Origin: Lysinibacillus sphaericus OT4b.31
GTDB taxonomy: Bacteria; Bacillota; Bacilli; Bacillales_A; Planococcaceae
Assembly (NCBI RefSeq): GCF_000392615.1
Contig: NZ_KB933398.1
Location: 2,742,702-2,806,701, forward strand
DNA: 64,000 nucleotides
Reading direction: 5' to 3'
This document shows, piece after piece, positions 1 to 8,378 of the stretch (position 1 is the first letter of the stretch; every line of letters begins with the position of its first letter). Below the pieces are notes generated by a model that was given only the letters and a program-made list of their open reading frames with translations, made no database searches and was not told the DNA's origin. Position numbers and translations under genes: made by a program.

Positions 1-303
1 ATACTAATCTTCAAGAATCTACAGCATCATAAGGTATTTCATTCGTTTTTTTAAGTAATCATTCAATATTCTGCACGTCTATGATTTTTTTAAAATACGT
101 ATTATGAAATTGATTCAATTAGGAATTATAAATATCTACTTCAATTGGATTTCATACAGCTCCACACGAACCACGTTCTTTATCAAACTACGTAATATGA
201 TTATTTATTTTTTACAAAAGGAAAGAATGATTGATTAGATGAATAGCATCTCTCCTATCTATAACTTTACATATTCTAGATTATAGAAAGGGGGAAATTT
301 AAT
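1..303. other. AT-rich intergenic stretch
   Basis: No convincing ORF was seen. The last 35 bases hold the probable promoter and ribosome binding site of the micro-protein gene that follows: a CATATTCTA box at 270-278, which fits the CATAnnnTA -10 of mother-cell sporulation promoters, and AAAGGGGG at about 287-294. Confidence 0.5.
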
Positions 304-420
304 ATGGGAAATGAAGTTTATGGTACAGACTATGGCAAACATGATAATTTATCATTCGCTCTAATCGTTGTCCTATTTATTCTTTTAATTATTGTCGGCG
401 CTAGTTTCATGCATAATTAA
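304..420 (+). CDS. YjcZ-family sporulation micro-protein (38 aa)
   Basis: This 38-residue protein has a short polar N-terminus (MGNEVYGTDYGKHDN) and one C-terminal hydrophobic helix, SFALIVVLFILLIIVGASF. That helix is the hallmark of the YjcZ/YrzQ-type sporulation proteins of Bacillales. A strong AAAGGGGG ribosome binding site lies 9 bases upstream. Two close paralogues sit at 35243 and 38176 in this window. A CATAnnnTA box starts 34 bases before the start codon, and the paralogues have one at 33 bases, so expression in the mother cell under SigE or SigK is likely. The role is unknown; the family is described as spore or mother-cell membrane micro-proteins. Confidence 0.85.
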   Translation: MGNEVYGTDYGKHDNLSFALIVVLFILLIIVGASFMHN

Positions 421-525
421 CACCTTCATTATTGGCAACAATCAATAATCTCTATTACTCCTTCTACAAACTATCATAATAATAGTATAATGCTTTTCTA
501 TAACCTTTATACACTGTTGTTATGA

Positions 526-560
526 CCAAAGGGTCGTCCTCCACCCTGGTGACCCTTTTA
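526..560 (+). terminator. Terminator after YjcZ-like gene
   Basis: GGGTC at 531-535 can pair with GACCC at 551-555, which is followed by TTTTA. Similar GGGTCA...TGACCC terminators follow the other YjcZ-like genes and the orphan promoter units in this window. Confidence 0.5.
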
Positions 561-822
561 TTAGTTTCTTTCCTCACATGCATACTTAGTCACAACTCAT
601 TGAACATTTTCTTTCAAAGATTCACTTCTTCCACCTACGCAATTTACTAATGTGCTCTAGTTCTTTCCCAATGTTTTTTAATTGCCTTTACGTCTTGCAT
701 CCTCTGCATTTTTTAGTAGGATCATAAGCTTTATGTTTCGAACAGATAGAAAATATGGTCCTGTTGATTTATCAATTTTGCTCGCTGTTGTCTAACTTCT
801 TTTCGTGCATCTTTCAGGCACC
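561..822 (-). other. Decayed phage-like sequence
   Basis: Read on the minus strand, the stretch downstream of the RusA pseudogene encodes broken pieces rich in Lys and Arg (for example LKNAEDARRKGN). They cannot be assigned. Their position suggests that they belonged to the same prophage module as rusA. Confidence 0.3.
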
Positions 823-1092
823 TCATTCAATCGGTACCTCAGCTCTTGGTTGCTCCGAATAAAACTTCCAAACGTTCATTTCAACAATCTGCTAATCATT
901 ATGCCATATGGTTTTGCTCATGCCATCCTTAATACCCTTAATCAAGTTGTCGAGATCAGGCTTTGTTAAGGGAAGTACTTCACCACTCGCTATTAGTTTT
1001 CTCTTTGGCCCTGTGTGGTATTTCTTTGGTCATATGAGATAAATATCAGCTTGATACTCCTGAAACAATTTATAAAGTGTATGCACATTCAT
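823..1092 (-). pseudogene. RusA-type Holliday-junction resolvase pseudogene
   Basis: One minus-strand frame of 90 codons, broken by two in-frame stops, encodes a recognisable RusA core: GEVLPLTKPDLDNLIKGIKD, then TIWHND, a stop, then QIVEMNVWKFYSEQPRAEV. RusA enzymes are small phage-borne Mg-dependent endonucleases that cut four-way junctions. The KPDxDNL motif carries their catalytic aspartates, and the SEQPRxEV ending is typical. The two stops show that the gene is dead. It marks the left end of the prophage remains in this window. Everything before KPDLDNL is less well conserved. Confidence 0.75.
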
Positions 1093-1283
1093 TTGAAAAA
1101 AAGAAGTTCAAGCATCAAATCTTTTGGATGAAATTATTAGCCTAAACTCATTTTAGAAACTGAAAATAACGAAATTGGGGTACAATTTGGGTTACATACT
1201 TTTAACTCCCTCCTCCATCAGGATGGCGTTAAAAATTACAACTTTTCGATTTACTACAAACGTTAATATTTCAATGTTCTCGA
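1093..1283. other. Intergenic, no feature seen
   Basis: AT-rich sequence between the RusA remnant and the terminator of the YpjP-like gene. No ORF with a ribosome binding site was seen. Confidence 0.3.
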
Positions 1284-1316
1284 ACAAAAAAACACTCGTG
1301 TTTTAAACGAGTGTTT
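1284..1316 (-). terminator. Terminator of YpjP-like gene
   Basis: ACACTCGT pairs with ACGAGTGT across a short loop. On the minus strand the stem is followed by a run of T, directly after the stop codon of the gene at 1325-1927. Confidence 0.75.
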
Positions 1317-1324
1317 CGTGATTT

Positions 1325-1927
1325 TTATGATAACCATTTCGGTGGTGTGTTCTTTTCCCAGTAAATATCGCCTAAGTTATTATGTGCCATAAAGTCGTCT
1401 TCGGCACTGTGGTAGTGAAAATTATAATAATAACCTTCTTGAGGTCGTTTCTCCGTACGTACATGGAAGCGGATTAAATCCGATCCTGTTTGACTGTTAG
1501 TAATATTGAAAATTTTTTCACCATAGTTGCCACTTGGTCTTTCTGTGATTGATAGAGACGATCCATCGTCTAAGCTTGCCACTGTCATAGCTATCGCTTC
1601 TTCCATTTTCGGAAAGATAATGGCATCAAATTCATTGCTAATTTTCGGCCCAATCTTTGTGCCAAACTTTATGTACGATTGCTCTTTTGCTGCATCAATT
1701 AGTAATGCACCGTAGTCAATCGCTTCTTGATATAATTCGGTATCTTCTTCTTGATTTGAATCTGGTTCAGCAGCTACAGCAGTGCTTGTACCAGATGACG
1801 GCCCGATAGCGGCACGATTTGACGAATTTTGGTCGAATGCATCCCATATTTCATGTGTTGGCGTAATTAATCCAAATGTTAAAAACGCAACCATGATTAC
1901 GATACTTTTTTGAACCCACTTTTTCAT
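1325..1927 (-). CDS. ypjP: YpjP family protein
   Basis: A 200-residue protein with a basic N-terminus and one hydrophobic segment (residues 5-22), suggesting a membrane anchor or signal peptide. A low-complexity linker (30-65) precedes the conserved domain, which contains KFGTKIGPKISNEF, GEKIFNI, LIRFHVR, QEGYYYNFHYH and IYWEKNTPPKW. These are diagnostic of the YpjP family of Bacillales. The function is unknown in the literature I can recall. It is a single-gene unit with its own terminator. The start is the ATG after AAGAAGGTG. The family assignment is secure; the role is not. Confidence 0.85.
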   Translation of the reverse strand: MKKWVQKSIVIMVAFLTFGLITPTHEIWDAFDQNSSNRAAIGPSSGTSTAVAAEPDSNQEEDTELYQEAIDYGALLIDAAKEQSYIKFGTKIGPKISNEFDAIIFPKMEEAIAMTVASLDDGSSLSITERPSGNYGEKIFNITNSQTGSDLIRFHVRTEKRPQEGYYYNFHYHSAEDDFMAHNNLGDIYWEKNTPPKWLS

Positions 1928-2070
1928 TAATTAACACCTTCTCTTTATGTACAATTTGGTAATTATTCTATCTATATATACGTTTAGCCCAATAAAAGGT
2001 TTCATATTTCTATAATTCATTGTACAATATTTATGTATAAATGTGTCGTTTTTTAAAGGAGGTACAAAGC

Positions 2071-2142
2071 ATGTCAATCGCAATGGGTATTGGACTTTTA
2101 ATAATGTTAGGTTATTTATCATCTTTATGCTTCACGGACTAA
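2071..2142 (+). CDS. 23-aa hydrophobic micro-protein
   Basis: MSIAMGIGLLIMLGYLSSL plus four residues forms a single transmembrane helix. A near-perfect ribosome binding site (AAAGGAGG) lies 8 bases before the ATG. A SigA-like promoter, TTTCAT-17-TACAAT, ends at about 2037. A strong terminator follows 12 bases after the stop. The unit is diverged from the YpjP-like gene. No function is recognised. The promoter, ribosome binding site and terminator together make it likely to be a real expressed peptide. Confidence 0.65.
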   Translation: MSIAMGIGLLIMLGYLSSLCFTD

Positions 2143-2154
2143 TTCATTTTCACT

Positions 2155-2190
2155 AAAAGACCGCGATCTTCACAGAGCTCGCGGTCTTTT
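2155..2190. terminator. Bidirectional terminator
   Basis: A perfect 12-bp stem, AAAAGACCGCGA with TCGCGGTCTTTT, has a 12-base loop and U tracts in both directions. It separates the micro-protein at 2071 from the convergent AbiEii-like gene. Confidence 0.9.
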
Positions 2191-2195
2191 CATTT

Positions 2196-3080
2196 TTATG
2201 TCCAATGTTGTGGTGTATTATCCCAATTTTTGAAAAATTCATCTTCCTTCACCATTTCATTATAAATTGGCCATAGAAGTGTTTGGATACGCTTCATAAC
2301 TTCTTCAAACTTTAATGGCTTTTGTCCAATAAAAGCTAGCCAGGCTTTATTTCGTTGGGTATCTAGATAAAAATGCTTGGAAAATACCGGATGATCTTTT
2401 TCTAAAGTTGTTCTATGGTTATCAAATGTTTCTGCAATAGCTTCCTGCAATACACGTCCCTCAATTTTTTGCGTAGTTGACAGCATATAAATATCATAAA
2501 AATCTTTCATTCGACAATCTGAAGCTGGCAAACTAGTCATTTTTTCAAACTTTTCTGCAATAATGAAGGCTGTTGGATACACTAAAATCATTGGTGATGG
2601 CATATCCAATAATGATGGAAACGCCATTATTTTTGGTGTCAGTAGAAGACTGTCTCCAAAGCTAATGCTTACTTGTATGTATGTTTTGGTTTGAGCGAGT
2701 GTAACCGGCATATTAACTTGAATCTCTTCATTTTCCCAGGTAAACTCGAATTTATCTTCAAGAAAGTGAATACCGTCTTCGTGGGAGTGAATCGAACAAA
2801 TTTCAATAATCGCTTGCTTGATAATCGTCATATCCTTAGGCATTTGTTTTGCTGCCAGAGCCATCTCTCGGGATGTTTTTACTGCGCCATTTGTTAATGC
2901 AAATAACAACACATCATCTTTTAGCAAAAATCGTTCTTGATATGGGGATACAGATAATCTATATAACAATCTTTCTTGAACATAAAGTCCTAGCAGTGCA
3001 TCAAGACTCTCGCCTTTTTCTGTAGCCAATGTTTCCAAATGCTGTAATACCTCACTTGATGTAGTCTTCACATTTTCCAT
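2196..3080 (-). CDS. AbiEii/AbiGii toxin-family nucleotidyltransferase-like protein, active site degenerate
   Basis: A 294-residue protein. Residues 170-200 (IIAEKFEKM...CRMKDFYDIYML) form the signature of the AbiEii/AbiGii toxin family, in which a nucleotidyltransferase modifies nucleic acid targets in phage abortive infection. Residues 32-54 (VQERLLYRLS...) also fit. The catalytic region does not: the family KGG...RxTxDxD motif reads KDDVLLFAL (54-62) and KTSREMALAA (68-77), and the usual later aspartate before FGD reads VSISFGD (137-143). The catalytic Asp residues therefore appear to be missing. There is no adjacent AbiEi antitoxin gene. It may be a catalytically dead or repurposed family member. 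Confidence 0.75.
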   Translation of the reverse strand: MENVKTTSSEVLQHLETLATEKGESLDALLGLYVQERLLYRLSVSPYQERFLLKDDVLLFALTNGAVKTSREMALAAKQMPKDMTIIKQAIIEICSIHSHEDGIHFLEDKFEFTWENEEIQVNMPVTLAQTKTYIQVSISFGDSLLLTPKIMAFPSLLDMPSPMILVYPTAFIIAEKFEKMTSLPASDCRMKDFYDIYMLSTTQKIEGRVLQEAIAETFDNHRTTLEKDHPVFSKHFYLDTQRNKAWLAFIGQKPLKFEEVMKRIQTLLWPIYNEMVKEDEFFKNWDNTPQHWT

Positions 3081-3749
3081 ATTCCAGCCCCACCTTTATA
3101 GCAAAAATTTGATTTTTTCTAACATTCTATATTTTATTATTACGTAAATTTTAAATGGCGTAAACGGTAATATAATCCAATCGCTTTATGGTAATTATCA
3201 TCTATTCTTAATGATAGCGTCGACATATGATTGACAATGCAAAAAAGCATCTTTTAGTCAAAAATCAACTTAGAGATGCTTGATCAATACCTCATATTAA
3301 ATTCTTCTTTACTGAGCTTATTTGATGAACCCATGAATTGTATTATTGCAAGATAAATTAGGCAAGGGGCAGCCCCGCTATAAGCGAAGCCACCCCTTTA
3401 GTATTTAATAGGTAACATTTTTGTAAATTATAAAGTCTCAACCCAATCATCTGGGGAATAATATCTAGAAACGTCATTGTTTCCTTACCGCGGTAAAATT
3501 CCACTGTGTGCCTTCTAACTTAAGCAACGCAAACCCAACCTTCTTTTGCGTCCTTGCAGCCCCAAAGCATGCGCCAGTGTGAATAAGTATCCTAAAAAAC
3601 AAAAAGCAGAATGCCAGATTACAGAAATTCGCTACCTAAAATAGCACCAAATCATTGTATCATAACATTTAAGAAAAGTAAAATTATATTTAAAATACTG
3701 CAAAGAACTTTTAAAACTCTTTGTGACTACTGTACTTTCGCTCTATCCA
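3081..3749. other. Gene-poor intergenic region with two hairpins
   Basis: AAGCATCT at 3245-3252 pairs with AGATGCTT at 3274-3281, and on the minus strand the stem runs into a T tract, so it resembles a terminator. A GGGGC...CCCC stem occurs near 3365-3398. A plus-strand frame at 3611-3805 lacks a ribosome binding site and overlaps the next gene, so it is not annotated. Confidence 0.4.
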
Positions 3750-4202
3750 TCACGTTATTTTCCATGTTAAAAATTCCTTATAGCGTCTATCCATCACTTC
3801 TTTGACTTTTTTGTAATTCACCTCTGAATACATTACACCATAAAACCTATCATCCATGTCTGGTAAATGCTCAAAATCGAGGTGACTATAGTCACTTAAA
3901 TAATGGCCAAAGTTATTTTTGTCCTCATAATAATGATTCGCAAAATCCGCACCCGAATCATTCAAATCCTCATCTAACAATACTCCGTCTAAAAACTCAA
4001 ATAGGAAATTCAAAACACTATATTGCCCTGCTTTTATCAGGTTTATCTCTTCCTTTGCATCCTCGAATAATTCATCACTAGCAAAATCATTCTCTAGCAT
4101 CCAGCGATAAAAAAAGGCGATATGAACCCCTCCCTGCGTAATAGCCAGATTACTCGGAAAATCCTCTGCATCGAAATGCCATTTTGCTTTATCATATGCC
4201 AT
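3750..4202 (-). CDS. DUF7832-like acidic protein, possible orphan immunity protein
   Basis: A 150-residue acidic protein starting MAYDKAKWHF, with GVHIAFFYRWMLEN, LFEFLDGVLLDEDLN, ADFANHYYED and MDRRYKEFL. I recall this pattern in small proteins (DUF7832) found beside polymorphic-toxin loci. The ATG chosen here is preferred over the one six codons upstream because GGAAGGG lies 8 bases before it. The adjacent pseudogene is of the Imm22 immunity type, which supports an immunity role, but no toxin is left nearby. Family recognition is moderate and the function is inferred from context. Confidence 0.6.
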   Translation of the reverse strand: MAYDKAKWHFDAEDFPSNLAITQGGVHIAFFYRWMLENDFASDELFEDAKEEINLIKAGQYSVLNFLFEFLDGVLLDEDLNDSGADFANHYYEDKNNFGHYLSDYSHLDFEHLPDMDDRFYGVMYSEVNYKKVKEVMDRRYKEFLTWKIT

Positions 4203-4302
4203 CAAAATCGACCCTTCCATTTGAGAATTAGTTTTTTGGATCTAATAAATTATTAGTAACTCCTTACTCATTCTTCTTCCAGTTGTATCAAACCTAAAAA
4301 TT

Positions 4303-4767
4303 CTAAACTGAAAGTCCCTCATAATACTCATCATATAGTAAAATGATTGTATTATAGGCTGTTGGCAGGTCATTTCCTACCTTGCTTATCATTAGCTTTT
4401 TAAACTGTTCTGCATAGGAAAAATCATCATGTATTAATTGATCAAGTTTATTTGAAGCTATTGCATAACAGACTGCCTCACGAAAATCCTCTTCAAAGGT
4501 TAAGCCAAAATCTTAGGCAAACTGATTGTAAAATTCATCATAGAGCTCTCTAAATTCTCGTTCATAAGGTCGCTTTTGATTTCCGACCACGAAGAGTTGT
4601 GCTAACTTTTTCGCGAAATCCTCATCATGCTCTCCCTCAACTTGATATACTGTTTCGAGATAATCATTGATTTAACTGTTCATTATCGCTAAAATTGCCA
4701 AGCCAAATCGATACATATCCACTATTTTCTTGGTAATAATCGTAGATCATTTTGCCACTTACCTTTC
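4303..4767 (-). pseudogene. Imm22-like immunity protein pseudogene
   Basis: On the minus strand an opening MIYDYYQENSGYVSIWLGNF continues, after a frameshift near NEQLN, as DYLETVYQVEGEHDEDFAKK. It then passes an in-frame stop before DFGLTFEEDFREAVCYA and ends with AYNTIILLYDEYYEGL. SIWLG..., DFGLxFEEDF and NTIILLYDxxYxG match the Imm22 immunity family of polymorphic toxin systems. One frameshift and one stop make it non-functional. It lies directly upstream of the DUF7832-like gene, in the same orientation. Confidence 0.65.
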
Positions 4768-4944
4768 TAATCCCAACTCCAATAGCTCTCAGGTAAGGAT
4801 TTTATTGCAATACTATTCAACGAGAGAGGACAAAAGATTTTTATTCAAGGTTAAAATTGTTTTATATTACCATAATTCATATTTTTCATAATTAAAAGAG
4901 GGTTAGTTGCAAAGAACCTCCCCCCTTATCATTCCTATAAAAAA

Positions 4945-5280
4945 TTATATATAAAATCCTAATCGCTCATACAGACGTCTAGCAGAACTTCCTTGTAAGA
5001 CATTAAAAGATACACATTTGCCATGGACTTCATTTTGTGAAAATCAGGGCTTTAGATAAAAATGCTCAATAATCAAGCTCAGTCGTTGGTTTAAATGCCA
5101 CACATTCAGCGAATGAAGTGTCTATTTCTATAATCCACTTATAGGACAAATCGAAAGCATAGCGAACGTTGCCTTATCTTCACTTCATCATGTGTGCACA
5201 ATCTTGTTTAATCATCTCAGTACCTCTGCCCTTAATTCTGCAATTACTTCAACATCTACATTAAGAGATTGACGAAGCAT
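4945..5280 (-). pseudogene. GNAT acetyltransferase pseudogene
   Basis: The minus strand opens with MLRQSLNVDVEVIAELRAEV and stops after about 22 codons. Other frames hold YKWIIEIDTSFAECVAFKPT and SFNVLQGSSARRLYERLGFY. This order (DVxxIAELRxEVLR, then FxGCVAFxPT, then NVLxGSxAxxLYERxGF) is that of a complete GNAT N-acetyltransferase whose middle and frames are damaged. It is a remnant. Confidence 0.6.
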
Positions 5281-5327
5281 CAATTGATTTTTTATATGTA
5301 AACCACCGTTCCTATTGTCTAAAACTT

Positions 5328-6116
5328 TCAGGCCTCAAGAACCCCATAATGGAATTTCGCGGTTATCCTCGTTAACTGTTGAAAACCATATGTTTCAAAC
5401 CATTCCGAACGAAAATGCGCTTTTAGCACTACACGCTTTTTAGCCACACGTCTTGCTTCACTTACCCACTCTTCGGTTAATGTTAAATGCTCTCCAGCCG
5501 ATCGTAATGCTTGAAAATTATTAGCCTCTTCAATGATTTCTTCAAACATCGGATCCATATATACAACATCGAATGCATTATCTGGTAATGATCTCAAATA
5601 GGTTACCGCTTCCGCCTGTACGACTTCTATTTGTCGCATACAAGCTGTTAATGGTAACTCAGACGTATCATAGGTCTGCATGCCCTGTTCCACAATAAAG
5701 GCTATGTTCGGATTTGCTTCAGTCCCAATTACACGGCCCGCACCTCCCACCGTGTAAGCCGCAAGCATTGCATCAGCCGCAAGACCAAGCGTACAATCTA
5801 GCACCGAATCCCCTGTTATAAGCTGCATTGCCTCTAAAAACGGGTCAGTCTCTCCACGAGCCACACGCTTTAAACGAAAAGCTGCGGAATTCGGATGAAA
5901 GAAAAACGGCTCACTCGCTTCAAACGCATAATAGTCATAACGATTTTTCCCAGCGACGATCACATTGGCCTGCATTTCGTGCGAAATTTTTCGCACAGAG
6001 CGCTTTTTGCGAGGTTCAAAGGAGATATTTAAATTTTTGCACGCAAAAGCAGCGAGCGCCATCGACACGTCGCCTGGTCTGCCCGCTGTAGTGACAATTG
6101 TTGTTATTTCTCGCAT
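5328..6116 (-). CDS. YpiP-like class I SAM-dependent methyltransferase
   Basis: A 262-residue protein with a Rossmann methyltransferase core. Motif I is VLDCTLGLAADAML (105-118), the acidic residue is E133 in GTEANPN, and motif IV is DVVYMDPMFEE (183-193), the DPPF/Y-like catalytic motif of N-methyltransferases. The layout matches the RsmJ-like YpiP group. The substrate is unknown, perhaps RNA. Its ATG overlaps the end of the bacilliredoxin gene by 13 bases, so translation is probably coupled. Confidence 0.75.
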   Translation of the reverse strand: MREITTIVTTAGRPGDVSMALAAFACKNLNISFEPRKKRSVRKISHEMQANVIVAGKNRYDYYAFEASEPFFFHPNSAAFRLKRVARGETDPFLEAMQLITGDSVLDCTLGLAADAMLAAYTVGGAGRVIGTEANPNIAFIVEQGMQTYDTSELPLTACMRQIEVVQAEAVTYLRSLPDNAFDVVYMDPMFEEIIEEANNFQALRSAGEHLTLTEEWVSEARRVAKKRVVLKAHFRSEWFETYGFQQLTRITAKFHYGVLEA

Positions 6117-6535
6117 GTTTGCTCTAAAACACCCGTCAAATGCGCTGTAATTTGCTCCACTGGGAAGCCTTCAATTTGCTCACGTGCAATAAAGTAAGCT
6201 AATTCGCCATCTTTTAAAATCGCCATCGATGGTGAGCTAGGCGGTACATCCTCAAAGAAACCACGCATTGTTGCAGTTGCTTCAGGATCTTGTCCTGCAA
6301 ACACCGTTACTAAATTATCTGGCTTCACTGCCGCAACTGCTTCACGCGCTGCTGGTCGTGCTAATCCAGCTGCACAACCACACACTGAATTAATAACCAC
6401 TAATGACGTGCCCTTAGCCTCCGCCATAAATTCATTCACTGCATCTGCAGTCGTAAGCTCACTAAACCCTGCCCCCACTAATTCCTCACGCATCGGTTTT
6501 ACCACTTGCTTCATATATTCATCGTAAGCGTTCAT
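6104..6535 (-). CDS. BrxA/BrxB-family bacilliredoxin
   Basis: A 143-residue thioredoxin-fold protein. The active site CGC at residues 52-54 lies in VINSVCGCAAGLARPA, the exact signature of the bacilliredoxins BrxA/YphP and BrxB/YqiW. These remove bacillithiol from oxidised protein thiols. The start ATG (MNAYDEYMKQ) has GAGGG seven bases upstream and gives the usual family length; ten extra codons upstream are not needed. It forms an overlapping pair with the methyltransferase. Which of the two paralogues it is cannot be decided by eye. Confidence 0.9.
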   Translation of the reverse strand: MNAYDEYMKQVVKPMREELVGAGFSELTTADAVNEFMAEAKGTSLVVINSVCGCAAGLARPAAREAVAAVKPDNLVTVFAGQDPEATATMRGFFEDVPPSSPSMAILKDGELAYFIAREQIEGFPVEQITAHLTGVLEQTCEK

Positions 6536-6746
6536 CTTTTTACCCTCTTTCATATGTATTCGCAAAGCCTATTATAGCAAGGTTTTATGTGGTTGTATAA
6601 TGTTTCGATTTCACCGAAATTCACTTGCATTCAGATTTTTGGTTGCTTTTTTGTTGCTTTGGTTGCTTTTAATTCTTAGTGAAATGCATTATAAATAACC
6701 TTCACAGACAACAAATATAATAGATAGAAGAAAATCACTCATTTTT

Positions 6747-7022
6747 TTATGAGTGACTTTTTAAGTGTTCCAATATTATCTTAGTCTTTTCAAAACTAAA
6801 CCCTTTAAACGATACTGTTCTTAGAGAGCCTGTGTTAGTTTTCTCTAGATGTTGAACCTTACAATTTAAATTTGGTTCCAACCAAGTCGTATTGCGGTCA
6901 ACCTTTGTTGTAATTTGTTTGGCTATTTGACGAAAAGCTTCCTTTTCTCCAGGTTTGAATCCAAACTCGACATTAGCGAGTGGCTTGTATTTACCTTTGC
7001 TCAATTGTTTTCCTACCAGCAT
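6747..7022 (-). pseudogene. C-terminal fragment of an ATP-dependent DNA ligase
   Basis: 91 codons carry LANVEFGFKPGEKEAFRQIA, then LEPNLNCKVQHLEKTNTGSL and RTVSFKGF. This is the OB-fold tail of ATP-dependent (LigD-like) DNA ligases, in which LxPxxxCxVxxxxxTxxGxLRxPxF is conserved. The nucleotidyltransferase domain is absent, and upstream lies the unrelated flavin reductase gene. There is no ribosome binding site. It is a truncated remnant, perhaps left by a deletion that fused unrelated sequences. Confidence 0.6.
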
Positions 7023-7049
7023 TGTAATAGGATTTTCTTACAAAATGAT

Positions 7050-7673
7050 TTATGTACCTTTCTGCCCATATGAAAATGAAGGCATTAGTCCGGCAAAGTC
7101 TCCTGCCAAACTAGCAAGCGGCTTCCACTTATCGATAGCTATTTTATAGTTTCCTGCATAGATTGCTTCATCTATTTGGACACATTCAACTTTTCCAAGC
7201 ACTAGATAATCTCCACCGACAGGAATAATTTGGTCTAACTTAAGTTCTATTGAGATTGGCGCTTCTAGCACTGCTGGTACATTCAAAAGTTTACCATTCC
7301 GAACAGTCACTCCTGCAAGCTCAAACTCATTTTTCTCTGGCTCTACACTAGCCGATGAACGATGCATCGCTTCCCCAAGCGGCTCAGGTACCATATTAAT
7401 TATATATTCTTTCACTTCGCGAATGTTCGTTAACGTATCCTTAATGCTTCCCTTTCGTTCATTAACGCCCGGTCCTATTGAGATCAAAAGTGTTGGTGGA
7501 TTTCGAGAAGCCACAGTAAAAAAACTGAATGGCGCTAAATTTAAAATGCCATCCTTACTTTTTGATGAAACCCATGCAATCGGTCTTGGTATCACAGAGC
7601 CAATTAACAATTTATACATCTCATCCTCGCTCAAATCATTTGTATTAAATATGAGTTTCTGTTCTTTAGACAT
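7050..7673 (-). CDS. Flavin reductase family (FMN-binding split-barrel) protein
   Basis: A 207-residue protein with IPRPIAWVSSKSKDGILNLA, PFSFFTVASRNPPTL and KDTLTNIREVKEYIINMV. These are typical of flavin-reductase-like split-barrel proteins that bind FMN and act in reduction of flavin or aromatic substrates. AAGGAGA lies 10 bases before the ATG. It is divergent from the HxlR regulator at 7835, and a perfect palindrome sits between them, so HxlR probably controls it in response to a reactive electrophile or aromatic compound. Confidence 0.85.
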   Translation of the reverse strand: MSKEQKLIFNTNDLSEDEMYKLLIGSVIPRPIAWVSSKSKDGILNLAPFSFFTVASRNPPTLLISIGPGVNERKGSIKDTLTNIREVKEYIINMVPEPLGEAMHRSSASVEPEKNEFELAGVTVRNGKLLNVPAVLEAPISIELKLDQIIPVGGDYLVLGKVECVQIDEAIYAGNYKIAIDKWKPLASLAGDFAGLMPSFSYGQKGT

Positions 7674-7718
7674 CTATTCATTCTCCTTCAACTATATTTG
7701 ATTAAGTAATATGTCGAA

Positions 7719-7740
7719 TCTATAATAGAATTATTATAGA
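7719..7740. promoter_or_regulatory. Palindromic operator between flavin reductase and HxlR gene
   Basis: TCTATAATA-GAAT-TATTATAGA is a perfect 9-bp inverted repeat with a 4-base spacer. Each half contains TATAAT, one on each strand, so a bound regulator would cover possible -10 boxes of both divergent genes. The HxlR protein is the obvious candidate. Confidence 0.6.
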
Positions 7741-7837
7741 ATTCTGAAATACTCATGAACCCATCCTAAATTATAAACTCGAATACAAATAAAACTAGTA
7801 TGCACTTTTTTGTTAGATACTTACTTAAAGGAGAGTG

Positions 7838-8179
7838 ATGTTATTGCCGGAATCAAGTAATAATTTTATGAAGCGCAACAAACAAAGACCATTTGACTTC
7901 ACATTATCGTTAATCGGTGGCAAGTGGAAAATGAAAATAATGTATGAATTATCTTCCGATACGATTTTACGTTATGGAGAGTTAAAGCGGAAAATTCCTG
8001 CTATCACTCACAAAATGTTAAGTTCTCAGTTAAGCGAACTAGAGAACTCTGGAATTGTTCACAGAAAAGAATACCCTCAAATCCCTCCAAAAGTGGAATA
8101 CTCCTTAACGCCAAAAGGAAAGAGTTTAATGCCAATATTAGAGGAAATGTGCAAATGGGGCGTGGCAAATCAAATATGA
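7838..8179 (+). CDS. HxlR family transcriptional regulator
   Basis: A winged-helix protein of about 113 residues: FTLSLIGGKWKMKIMYEL, YGELKRKIPAITHKMLSSQL and LSELENSGIVHRKEYPQIPP, then VEYSLTPKGKSLMPILEEM. This is the full HxlR domain, often a redox or quinone sensor. AAAGGAGAG lies just before the start; GTG at 7835 or TTG at 7844 are alternatives. The one cysteine is close to the C-terminus. It is divergent from the flavin reductase, which is its likely target. Confidence 0.88.
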   Translation: MLLPESSNNFMKRNKQRPFDFTLSLIGGKWKMKIMYELSSDTILRYGELKRKIPAITHKMLSSQLSELENSGIVHRKEYPQIPPKVEYSLTPKGKSLMPILEEMCKWGVANQI

Positions 8180-8288
8180 ACTTAATTTTATAAGGAGTAA
8201 AAAGTGCTATGTAAATAATTTTTAGTGATAGATCGTAAAGTAATTATTAAACTGAACATGTTGATTAAAAAAGATATTGTAGCAGAAA

Positions 8289-8317
8289 CCCCTTTAGACA
8301 AAACATATCTAAAGGGG
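8289..8317. terminator. Hairpin downstream of HxlR gene
   Basis: CCCCTTTAGA pairs perfectly with TCTAAAGGGG across a 9-base loop. The T tract is weak on either side. Confidence 0.45.
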
Positions 8318-8378
8318 CAATTAAACTATCTTGGTTATTTATTTTGGTAACTTAATAATAATTTTTCCACCTGCGTTT

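Noticed and set aside
3611..3805. Plus-strand 64-aa ORF
   Set aside because: No ribosome binding site, unusual composition, and overlap with the better supported minus-strand gene at 3750.
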